Below, in pieces: positions 20,642-31,400 of a stretch of 64,000 bases of DNA (position 1 is the first letter of the stretch; every line of letters begins with the position of its first letter). The notes under the pieces are model-generated. The model was not told the origin of the DNA and did no database searches. It saw nothing but the letters and a program-made list of their open reading frames with translations. Made by a program: the position numbers and the translations under genes. Source of the DNA: Mastigamoeba balamuthi (taxonomy: Eukaryota; Evosea; Mastigamoebida; Mastigamoebidae); assembly GCA_902651635.1 (NCBI GenBank), contig CACRSC010000039.1, positions 50,399 through 114,398 on the forward strand, written 5' to 3'.

Positions 20642-21319
20642 ATGGGGAAGACGGCGCTGGGCTTCGCGCTGGTGCTCTACGACAGCGCCGACCCGCTGGG
20701 CCCCGCTGCCGCCGCGGCCTCGTCGCTGCACCTGCTGGTGCTGCCGGCCATCCTGGGCTCTGCGGTGGCCCGCCGCGACCTGCGGGCGCTGCACGTGCTG
20801 GCGGCCGCTGCGCTGCACGAGCTCCTCTGCGCAGCCCTCAAGGCCGCCGCCGCCGACCCCCGCCCCGCCGGCTGCGAGAAGACCGACTACGGCATGCCCT
20901 CGTCCCACGCCCTGCTCTGGGCCTACCTCGCCACCCTCGCCGCCCGCCCGCTTCTCGCCCCCCGAGACCCGCTGGCGTGGCGTTGCCTGCGCGGCCGCGG
21001 GGAAATGGCGGCGCTCTCTCTGCGGGCCGCGGGCGCGGCTGCGGCGGCGGCGGCGGTGGCGTGGAGCAGGGTGCGGCTGGGGTACCACACGCCGCGGCAG
21101 GTGGCGGCGGGGCTGGCCCTGGGGGCGCTGCTGGGCGCCGCGTGGGAGAGCGCGGGCGCCGCGGCGCTGCGGGCGCGCGTGTCGCAGTGGGCCGAGCGCA
21201 CGCGGGCCGCCAGGAGTGCCGGCTGGTGCGACCTCTCGGGCCTCGCCGGGCTCGAGCGGGCCCACGCGGAGGCCACCGACGCGCTCCGGAGGCGCCAAGT
21301 CGCGTCCAGGGGGCGGTGA
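20642..21319 (+). CDS. DOLPP1: Dolichyl-diphosphatase (PAP2 superfamily)
   Basis: Single exon, 225 aa, starting at ATG 20642. The three PAP2 phosphatase motifs are present and correctly spaced: K-A-A-A-A-D-P-R-P, YGMPSSHALLWAYL, and SRVRLGYHTPRQVAAG with the catalytic His. The GMPSSH and YHT..QV forms are typical of DOLPP1/Cax4. This ER membrane enzyme dephosphorylates dolichyl diphosphate on the luminal side, recycling the lipid carrier of N-glycosylation. Hydrophobic segments flank the motifs (about residues 18-42, 50-65, 90-105, 130-145 and 160-180). The C-terminal 40 residues are charged and probably cytosolic. Other PAP2 enzymes (sphingosine-phosphate phosphatase, lipin-unrelated LPPs) are less likely because the protein is short and the motifs are DOLPP1-like. 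Confidence 0.88.
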   Translation: MGKTALGFALVLYDSADPLGPAAAAASSLHLLVLPAILGSAVARRDLRALHVLAAAALHELLCAALKAAAADPRPAGCEKTDYGMPSSHALLWAYLATLAARPLLAPRDPLAWRCLRGRGEMAALSLRAAGAAAAAAAVAWSRVRLGYHTPRQVAAGLALGALLGAAWESAGAAALRARVSQWAERTRAARSAGWCDLSGLAGLERAHAEATDALRRRQVASRGR

Positions 21320-21934
21320 CGTTGCAGTGACATCATCTGCAGCCTGCCGGGTGAGCCCGGGGGCAAAATTGGGCGTTCTTTGTGCGCTGCTGTTCTGGTT
21401 CATTTCACCCCCCCCCTTCTGCCCACGCCACGCCTACCCGAGCACACCCTCGGGGCCAGCCCTCTAAGCCGCGGACGCTGATGAGCTGTTTGGCGCTCCA
21501 CGAAGGTGGGGGCTAAGATCCCTCTCTATTCCCCTCGACTCGCACACACACTCCCACTCCCACTCCGCTCCCTTCCCCCCCCCCCCGCTGCTGCACGCTC
21601 TCACAGCCGCCAACGCACAAGGTGATCGCATTCGTGGCCTCGTGGTGGGGGTGGCTGTCCCCACTCGGGTGCAGTCGAGGACATCATCGTGCGGATTACG
21701 AAATGGTCGGCTCGGTCGTCCATGGTGCTTTTACAGCTTCCGGAAGCCCGTAGAAAACACCGGTCCAAAGCCCTTTCTTTATCATTCCACCGCCCGTTAC
21801 TAGCTCGCATAGAAGCGCTCGGGAAGTCTGTCCCCCCCCCTGTACATCTCCCTCCCTTGTGCAACCCACTCTGGGACGAGCCCACACCAGCGCCAGCGCG
21901 CCACACGGTCGCCTCTGCTCCCCCCTCCCCACGA
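21320..21934. other. Intergenic region upstream of adenylyl cyclase A
   Basis: 615 bp with C-rich low-complexity stretches (CCCACTCCCACTCC, a C11 run near 21575) and no reading frame with recognisable content. Presumably the 3' region of DOLPP1 and the promoter of the cyclase gene. Confidence 0.5.
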
Positions 21935-24900
21935 ATGCCGTCGGGCAAGGTGTCGCTCTCCACGGGCTCCTCGCAGTCGCAGAGCGAGAGCCTCGCGTGG
22001 TCCGACGCCTACACGACCTCCTCCCTCAGCGGCACGCATCCCGCCCCCGGTGGCCGCGCGCGTGTCTGACGGGCCGTCGGCCGCCCAGTGGGCTACGGAG
22101 TGCTGCAGCGGTCCGCCTTCAGTGTCAGCCAGGTGCCCGCCAGTAGACACCTCCTCTTCGCCGCGACGTTCGCCACTGTCGTCCAGTTCGCCACGCTCTC
22201 TGTCGAGCAGGCAGCGCTCGGCACGCGCAAGCTGCGCGACGTGGCCCGCTGGGTAGCCCTCGTCAGGTGCGAATGCCGCAGCGGATGCCGCCCTTTTTCT
22301 CGCAGAGACCCGAAGGGCCCTAAGAATAGCACCGCTCTGACCGCCGCGGCCCTTTGCCTCTTCGGGGTCAGGGCGCCCGTCGTTTCGGAGGGCGTCGCCG
22401 AGGCGCTGGTGTACGCGAGCTGCGTGGTGCTGCTGGTCACCGCCGCCGCCGTGTCGCTGCTGTTCTTCCGGCTCTCGCGGGGCGCCAAGGCCCCGGCGCG
22501 CCTCGTGCTGCTGCTGCGGAGGTTCTTCACGGTCCTCCCTGCCCTCGTCTTCCCCGTCTCCTTCCTCTGCCTACACAGTGCGTTACTCCGTGCCGCGCCC
22601 CTTCGGATTCTCACGGGCTTTGTGCGCAGCGTTCGCGGCGGCTAGCAGCGCCGGAGTGCTCCCACTGATCGCGTCGGCGTCGTGCCTCGTCCTGCTCTCC
22701 GCCCAGTCGCTGTTCTCGTCGCTCATGTGCGCAAGCGACGGGCTTTTTCACAGGCTGTGCACTGAACGTCGACGACTGACGGGGCAAACAGGATCGGGGA
22801 CTTCCTGCCGCACTGCGGGATGCTCTCGGTGTCGTCCGGCAGGCTCTGGGTGCTCGTGACCCTCGTCCAGGTGTCGCTGTCGGCCACCCGGGCGTTCCTG
22901 CCCGACAGGCTGCTCTGGGCCCACGCCCTGGCGTCGCTCCTCTGCTGCGCCGCCCTCGCGTGGTCCCATTGGCAGTTGCTCCCCTTCTGGCGCAAGCTCA
23001 CCAACTGCGCCGTCGGCGCCGTCCTGGCGTCTCTCGCCGTTGCCTCTGTGCCCCAGCTGGCGGCGGCCGTGGTCGCCGACTCGATCGTGCCGTTCTGCCT
23101 GTGCGTGTCGGCGCTGGTCCCCGCGGCCGTGGCGGCGTTCTTCGTGTTCCGTCTGCGGCTGCGGCACTGGGAGCGGTTCTTCGTGCAGGACATCCCGGCG
23201 AGCGCCATCAAGATCGCCAAGCCCGAGGACCTGGAGCTGATGCTCAGGCGCATCTACAACGTGGGCTCTCTGTCCAACGCGGAGATACTGATGCCGCGAG
23301 CTCTGGAGCTGGTGTCGGTGGCCAAGGAGACGTTCCAGCGGGACGGCATCCCACACCTCGAGCACGCGCGGATCCTGTTCGAGGTGGCGCACGACCCCAA
23401 GGGAGCTGTGCTGCACCTGCGGTCGGCCAAGAGGCTGCACCTGGCGCTGGACAAGCGGTACCTGGCGTCGAGCCTTCTGCAGATGTGCCAGAGCGCCAAC
23501 CAGGAGGCCGAGAAGAAGGAGGAGGTGCAGCTGTCTCTCAACACGGTGTCCAAGCACCACAAGATGTGCCGGATGTCGACGGCGCGGTTCTGGCAGCTGC
23601 TGGTGCGGTCGCACAGCGACACGATGGACATCGAGCAGCTGGTGCAGCACGTGCGGCGCGCTGGGTACCACCAGCACAAGAGCCAGGAGATGCTGCAGGA
23701 GCTGCTCAGAGAGAATCCCCACAGCGTCCCGTGCGAGACGTGCTCTGGCTCCCTCCGGCTGTCTCACCACCTGTCCGCAGGGTAATGAGGGCGTGGGCGA
23801 GGCACTTGGGCGAGCTGCAGAACGACAAGGAGGCTGCGGAGCAGGTGCTGATCATGGCTGACCAGCTCGAGGAGGAGCAGTCCCGGAGGCACGAGAGGCG
23901 GACCAACGGGCACCACAAGGAGAGGAACGAGACGGTGGTGGCCGTCGTAGACGAGGAGGCGCAGGACGACCAGCTCGTCGCTGCGGAGAACCGCGGCGTC
24001 CGCTTCTGCAACACCCAGTCGTTCATGGCGATGACCGAGGGCGCGTCCGAGAAGCCGCAGGAGCTCCACGATGAGTCCGAGAGCTCGCAGTCGAAGCCGC
24101 AGCAGCAGCCAGATGCCAAGCAGCCGCGCAGGTCGCTCTCGAGCGTCTCCCTGAACTCCGGTGCCTCGGCGGGAACGTTCCAGGCCGAGATGACTGCACA
24201 CGCTCGCTCCATGCGGAGGAAGGTAACCGGTCAACTGCGGCGCCCAGTGTTCATTTATTTCACAAAAGCGAAAACGGCCACTCAAAAACAAAAACAAAAA
24301 CAAAACAGATCGAGACGGCGCGGAGCAACTTCCTGACGCGCCTCCACGTGGCGGTGCTCGTGACGCTCGGCGTCCTCATCGCGGGCACGACGGTCAACTA
24401 CGCCACGTCCGTGTCGACGCTGGACGAGTACCGGCTGTCGCTGGAGGAGCTGGCGGACACGATCGTGTCGGAGACAGACTCGCTGCTGGGCGTGCTCAAG
24501 ATGCGCGAGTACGAGATGGCGCTTATGTCGGGCAACTCGTCAGTGGCGAGCGACCACTGCCAGCGGGCGACCGAGGCCATGACGCAGTTCGCGAGCTCGT
24601 TCAACAGGATGTACAAGTACGCCGACTCGTACGCGACCATCCAGGACTTCTGGGCCAAAGCTCTGCTTAAGGTGAGGCCCTCCTTCCCCTGCCTGCACTC
24701 ATCGCAGCTCCGCCGCAGCTGCGCGTCTACGTACCCTCGAACCTGTCGGACTATGCTTCGGGGACAACGTACAACGAGTCCACGCACCTGTGAGCCGCCG
24801 CCCCTGCCGCCCTTCGCTCCCAGTGACCACGCCGTCGCCCAGGTTCGAGGCGGGCTACGAGCTGCTGCACTCAGTGAACTTCGTGTGCAACACGTCGCTG

Positions 24901-27721
24901 GAACGCATGGGCGTGCCGGACTTCCGTGCCGTGCCGGCGTTCCGGTTCCTCATGGACAACGGCCCGACGGTGCTGATGGACAGCTTCCGGACGCTGGGCG
25001 ACAAGTACGCGGAGCTCTCGCTCGACGAGGCGTACCGGGTGCACTACTTCCTCTACGCCTTCTTCCCTGCAACCGTCGTGGCCACGCTGGGCGTGCTGGC
25101 CCTCGTGTACAGGCCCGTGCTGAACCACGTGGACAAGGAGCGCAGGTCCGTCGTGAAGCTGTTCCTCGACATCCCCAAGTCGACGATCATCAACACGTGC
25201 GAGCGGCTCACGACGCACGAGGACGACCACAACGTGGAGACGGCGGGCATCCAGACGCACAGCGGCCTCAAGTCGACGTACACGCTGACGATCATGTTCG
25301 GGGCGGGCATCTGCCTGCTGCTGGCCGCGTGCACGGCCATCTTCGCGCTGTCCATCTCGTTCACCTTGACGGACCAGTACCAGGGCTACTCGTTCTCCGC
25401 CGCGAGCTCGCGCAGGAGCGCCGCGACGGCGATGCTCCTGTGGGCGACGGAGCTGACCGTCGCCGACCCCACAATGGGCACCAGGGCCGACCTGCTGGGC
25501 CAGTTCGACAGGACTTACGGACTGTTCACAAAGGCGGACGACGAGCTCAAGTACGGCCGGACGTCGGTGGCCGCGGATCTGCAGAGCGACCGGGACCTCG
25601 AGAAGCTCTGGTTCGACCGCCCGTGCCCCGCGGGCGTCGGGATGAGCAACTGCAGAGGTCTGGGTGTCATGCTGCGCTCGTACGTCGACATGATCAAGAC
25701 GTTCGCGTGGTCCTACAAGGCGATGTCAGTGCCCTTCCCTCCCCCTCCCCTTCCGTTCCTTCTGTTCCTTCTGCTCACCAGGGCGGACATGACAGAGTGA
25801 ACACGACGTATGCGGTGCCTCCAGACGTGCAGGGGACATACTACGCGATCCCGTACGCGGCGCGCGACGCGCTGGACAGCTGGATGGGCGAGGATATCGA
25901 CCTGCAGCAGATGGCAGCCTCCAGGGCGGTCTCGCAGTGCGACGCACGACTGAAATGTGTGCTCATGTCTCACGGGCCGCCGGATCAGAGTGATCGGGAC
26001 GGTGACGGCGCTGTTCTGGGTCTTCACTGTGGTGCTTTGCCTCTATTACTTCGTGCTGAGGACTCGCGTCACGGCCGTCGGGAAGGAGATCGAGCAGTGA
26101 GCCGCTCAGTTCTCCCAGATGACTCGGCTTACGTGTTACTGCCCTCTACAGAACGATCCGAATGCTGCTGTTCCTGCCCGTCAACGTACTCGACAGCGTC
26201 GAGTCGATCCACGACTTCCTGGAGATGGGGAGGAGCGCCTTGGAGATAGAGGCGCAGAGCGACAAGGACCAGGAGCGGGTGACCAAGTCAATTGTGGACG
26301 CGTGCGAGGACATTGTGATTCTGTGCAACCAGAACAAGGCCATCGAGCTCTTCAATCCCGTCGCCGAGTCCCTGACGGGGTACAGCGTGCAGGAAGCGCT
26401 GGGCCAGGACCTGTCGCTGGTGGTGCCCACCGACATCGAGGCCAACAAGAGACTCTTGAGTGACGTCTTCGGGTGAGACGCGCAGACACTTCCACCCGCG
26501 ATGAGCTACCATCTAACAGACTTGGGACGGGGGTGCAGAGAGGAGGACAGCAAGCACGCCAAGACCAAGATAAACTCAGAGGTTGTCATCAAGAAGAAGG
26601 GTGCGCACGCGAACCAGAATGGGCGCAGATAGCACTCACTCCTCTGTTTTCTGCGTGCGGGCAGACGGGACGCTGTTCAGCTCGCTGGTGTCTGTCAGCA
26701 GGACAGTCGTCCACAGCAAGATCACCACGGCGCTCTTCATCCGCGACATCACAGCCATCAAGGACCACGAGAGGGAAATCACTCGCGAACGCAACAGGGT
26801 GCCCCCCTCCCGTTCAGCGGTTGCCAAGACAGAACATTCTCACTGACGGCGCGGCAGGCCGAGGGGCTGCTGCTCAACATCTTCCCCAAGGAGATCGCGG
26901 AGCAGCTCAACAGCCTCACGAACATCCCCGAGGCCGAGCGTGCCAAAGGCTGCAACATGATGCTGGCGGACCAGTTCGCAGAGGCCACGGTGCTGTTCGC
27001 GGACATCGCGGGGTTCACGAACATGTCGTCGAAGCTGTCGGCGGAGAAGATCGTGACGGTGCTGAACGGGGTCTTCTCGCTGTGGGACAACCTGCTGGAG
27101 CAGCACTCGGTGGAGAAGATCAAGACGATCGGGGACGCGTACATGGCGGTGTGCGGGGTGCCCGTGCGGCGGAGGGACCACGCGGAGCTGATGATGCGGT
27201 TCGCGGTGGCGATGCTGGGGTCGCTGCGCGAGTACAACGGGGGGACGGACACGCCGGTGAGCGTGCGGATCGGGATCAACTCGGGGCCGGTGGTGGCGGG
27301 GATCATCGGGACCAAGAAGATCGCGTACGACCTGTGGGGCGACACGGTGAACGTGGCGTCGCGGATGGAGCACAACGGGGTGGTGGGCTGCGTGCAGGTC
27401 ACCGAGGACACATACCAGCGGCTGCGCAAGGAGTTCGCGTGGGAGTGCCGCGGGCCCCTCCAGATCCAGGGCAAGGGAGAGCTCGTCTGCTACGTCCACA
27501 GGCCCTCTGAGGAGTCGCTGACCAACACGCTGCCGAGGGCAAGCGACGGCGAGAACACCGAGGAGGCCATGAAGCAGAGCTCGCTGCCTGGTGTCGTGAT
27601 CGAGGACCCGCAGACGCCCCGCTCTGACGTTCCGGCGAGGGCCGTCAGCAACCGCATCTACTCGGCGTCGAGCCAGGCCAGCGCACTGGAGAACTTCATA
27701 GGAGGGCCCTCCGCACTGTGA
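21935..27721 (+). CDS. Multi-pass TmcB-like PAS adenylyl cyclase A
   Basis: Fifteen phase-consistent exons (21935-22031, 22089-22266, 22372-22577, 22630-22720, 22792-23739, 23781-24222, 24309-24671, 24719-24789, 24843-25724, 25796-25936, 25989-26096, 26152-26472, 26539-26600, 26665-26798, 26858-27721) give about 1635 aa. The N-terminal third has about eight membrane segments, then a helical region resembling TmcB/TmcC-type proteins (RAWARHLGELQNDKEAAEQV). Four further membrane segments follow (about residues 660, 870, 950 and 1150). A PAS domain comes next (CEDIVILCNQNKAIELFNP, about 1220-1330). The C-terminal class III cyclase has metal Asp in FADIAGFT and GDAYM, Lys in EKIKTIGD and Asp in YDLWGDTVN (the ATP-selecting pair), and Asn/Arg in NVASRM. 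It should therefore make cAMP as a homodimer. Introns 1 and 4 are GC-AG. Paralogue of the gene at 37534-43257. Confidence 0.9.
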
Positions 27722-28447
27722 CATTAGTTATCCTCCTTCCTGTTTTGATTATTCAAAGGGCATCGCTCTGCTCACGGTCAACTGCACCCCGCGGAATGAT
27801 GTATTAACACCAATAACCAACACGCGGGCCTCATGTTCGTGCTCGATAGCCTCATTGATCCTCCTGCTTATCTGCAACAGTGGCCATGTCCAAGGCATAT
27901 GACTCAAGGGCGGCGTCTTGGTTGATGGAATCCCCCCAGAGTGAGGCGACATGGTCAGCACAGGCCTTGGCACAGTGCGCATGTGCCGTGGACGCTGTGT
28001 TATGAACAACTCCACGCCAGTTCAATTCTGCACTGCCCCTTCCCAAATATCATGAATGGCCTCGCTCGGGATCAGGCGTAGCGCTTCTCATGGGCGCTGC
28101 AGCTGCTTGACCGGATTTGCTTGCTCCTCCCGGACTGGAACCGCGCCCTGTCGGAGGGCTGCACGAGGCTCCCATGAAGCCCCACAGGCAAAATCGCCCT
28201 GATCCATTCGGAGAGAAGCCTCTCCGTGGGGGCGATGCCATACGAAGCCTCGCCTGTCCTCCAGAAATACGACGGTTGCGGTTGCGTACCCATCCATGGT
28301 CAGCCAGTGACGCGCATGGTGCGCCACATCGTTGGATGGCGGAGGAACACGGCGAGATGTATAGCGAGAAGCCCAATTTCTCTGACAAGAGGAACGGCTT
28401 TTCCGCTACCAATCTGCTGAGCATAACCAAACACTGCATCTGGCCGA
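27722..28447. other. Intergenic region, cyclase A / receptor kinase
   Basis: 726 bp. Frames present are short and patternless. I see no RNA gene or repeat. It should hold the cyclase A terminator and the promoter of the receptor gene. Confidence 0.5.
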
Positions 28448-31400
28448 ATGGCATTCATGGCACGCTCTCCGAATCTCCTCATCCCCGTCGCCCTCGTCGC
28501 CGCTGTCGTGGCTGTCGTGCAGCCTGCGCGGCAGAGTCCGGTGCTGCACTGGCCGTTCGAGGGCGCCAGCGCTGCTTCGCGCCTCGCAGACGCGTCGGGC
28601 AACGGACTCGGGGCCACGCTGGGCGGCACAGCGCACAACGCCTCGTGGGCCCCGGGCGTCGTGGAGGGCACGCAGGCGCTGCGGCTGGCGCCCACGTGGC
28701 AGACGTCGCTGGGGGAGCAGACGCAGGGGGAGGGCTGCCCCTTCGTGCTCTCCCCCGCCCTGACCGCGGCAGGCATACGCGGCATGGCGCCCCTCACGCT
28801 GGCCATGTGGCTGCGCCCCGACCTCCCGGTGTCGCTGGTCCCGGGCTACGGCGCTTGGGTGGCTCTGCTGGGCTTCCGCGACCCGCTCAACTTTGGCCCT
28901 GCGCGGGGGACGCTGGAGCTGGTGCTGCTGCCCGGGCAGCAGCTGCTCACCGGCGCCTACCAGATGAACTTGCCCTCCCTCGTGACGCTGCTGAGCTTCA
29001 GGGGCGTCGCGGGCGAGTGGATGCACGTGGCTGCGGCCTACGGCGGAGCTGCTGGAGGCGCTTCCCTGTCGCTCTACCTCAACGGGGCGCTGGCCGGCTC
29101 CTTCGCCCTGCAGCTGAACATGAGGTTCAGCGCCGTGTTGATGATAGGCAACTACACCGGCATGCGCCAGCTGTGCTACAGTGGCCTCGTCGACGACGTC
29201 CGCCTCTACAACAGGGAGCTGTCGCCCACAGAGGTCTACGGCCTCTGGAGCGCCGCCTGCTCAGCACCAGGTATGGAGTTCTTCGAGGCGCCCTCCGGGT
29301 TGTCCCCAACGCCTCCGAACTGCAGGCCGCTACGTCCAAGCGGGGGCTCGCATGGAAGCATCGTGCAGCGCGTTTGACTGTAGGGCGGGGACCACAGACG
29401 ACGACTCGGACGCGTCGACCGCATGCGTGCCGTGCGGCGCCGGTTCCTATGCGGCGAGGGGGTCGCAGGGGCCCTGCACCGCATGCGACTCGTACACCAC
29501 CGACGCGGACAGCGACGCGTCCACGCCCTGCGTGGCGTGCGGGCCCGGGCACTTTGTGGGAGCCACGGCGAGCAGGGGGTCGTGCAGCTCGCTGCAGTGC
29601 GCAGCGGGGTGGACAGACGACGACTGGAACGTGGCGACGGCGTGCGTTCAGTGCGGAGCTGGGGCGTTCGTGCCCGCGGGGTCGGCGGGGGCGTGCGCGC
29701 TGTACCAGTGCGAGTCAGGGACTGTGGACGACGATGGTGACGCCGGGACGGCGTGTGTGGAGGCCTGCACGGTACACACGACGGTGGCGGACTGCAACGG
29801 GACGGCGGGGTGCGGGTGGTGTCACAAGCAGTGCTGGGCCATGGGACCTTCGTGCAACCCCGGCTGCCCCTCTGGCACCACCGGCGCCAGCCATAGCGCA
29901 GAGACCCCGTGCGAGCCCTGCGGTGCCGGCGCCTACGCCGTTTCAGGGACCGTGACCGCATGCGAAGAGCTGGCCTGCCCTCCAGGTACGACGGACGACG
30001 ACAGGAACGCGTCCACAGATTGCGTGACGTGCGGCGCTGGCCATCACACGGAGGCGGGAAGCGCTGGGCCGTGCTGTGAGCACGAATGCCCTGCCGGGTG
30101 GGCGGACAACGACTCGGACTCCTCGACGGCGTGCGTCGAGTGCGGCAGCGGAGTGTACGTTCCCCCGGGGTCGTGGGGGCCCTGCAGCGGCTTTGCGTGT
30201 GGCCGCGGGCTGGTGGACGCCGACGGCAACGCGTCGACGCCGTGCGTGTCGGCGTGCACACTATTGAACATACCCGCGGTGTGCTACGACTCGGAACACG
30301 GCTGCCTTTGGTGCGGCACGCACTGCACGCCCTACGACCAGTGCAGTATCGCGTACGCCAGGACTCCGCCGACAGAGGGCCTCGTGCTGCACTGGACCTT
30401 CGACGAGAGCGGTCCACGGAGGCTCGCGGACAAATCTGGCCATGGCATGAGTGCTTCCCTGTTAAACTCGAGCGGCGATGCCCTGTGGCCCTCGAGTATT
30501 GTAGGCGGTTCTGCCTTGCAGCTGAGCCCCCGCTACGACATCGACCTGTACACGCTCTCCACTACGCAGGGCCCCAGCTGTCCATATGCCGTGTCTCCCC
30601 CGCTCTCGCGGGTCAACATCAGTGGGGCCAGCTCTACTCACACATTGGCGATGTGGCTGCTGCCCTCGCCCCCCATGACCGAAGACACCGCCACATGGGC
30701 GGCGTTAGTGGGCGGCATCGGGCAGTGGCCGCTGTCGGGTCTCGCTTGGACTGTGCCACTTTTTGGAGTCCGGCTGAATGACATCGGGGGCGGGACCAAG
30801 TGGAAACTGAACCCAATGTCTAGCTACACGTGGTTCCACGTGGCGTACACCTACGACGGCAGCGCGCTGGTGATGTACCTCAACGGACTGCCGTCCGCGA
30901 GGGCGGAGAGACGAAATATCAGCTTTGGCTCCGGGGCAGTACTGGCACTGGGACTGGACCCCACGCACACCCAGATGTGCTACCACGGAGCCTACGATGA
31001 TGTACGCCTCTACAACAGGGCCCTCTCCAGCACAGAGGTTGCCGACATCTGGCGCAGCTTCTGCCCCCCAGCTGGTGCTCATCTTTTGCTGCTTTCCTGC
31101 TGCTGTCCCTCAACCTCTCTCACGTGAGACGCCGCTGGCGGCGGATGCTCTGTGTGCAGGGCTGTTCATGGCCCCTGGCGGCGCTGACGTGCAGTGCGGG
31201 GCGTACATGTGCGCGGGGGGCACGTTCGATGACGACAGCGACCCGGCGACGCCGTGCGCTGTGTGCGCCGCAGGGCAGTTCTCGTACAAGGGCTTCGCTG
31301 TGGCCTGCATGGACTGCTCGCGGGGCTCCACAGATGACGACCGCGACCCCTCGACGCCCTGCATCGCGTGCGGCAGCGGCACCTACTTCCCCCCTGCGTC

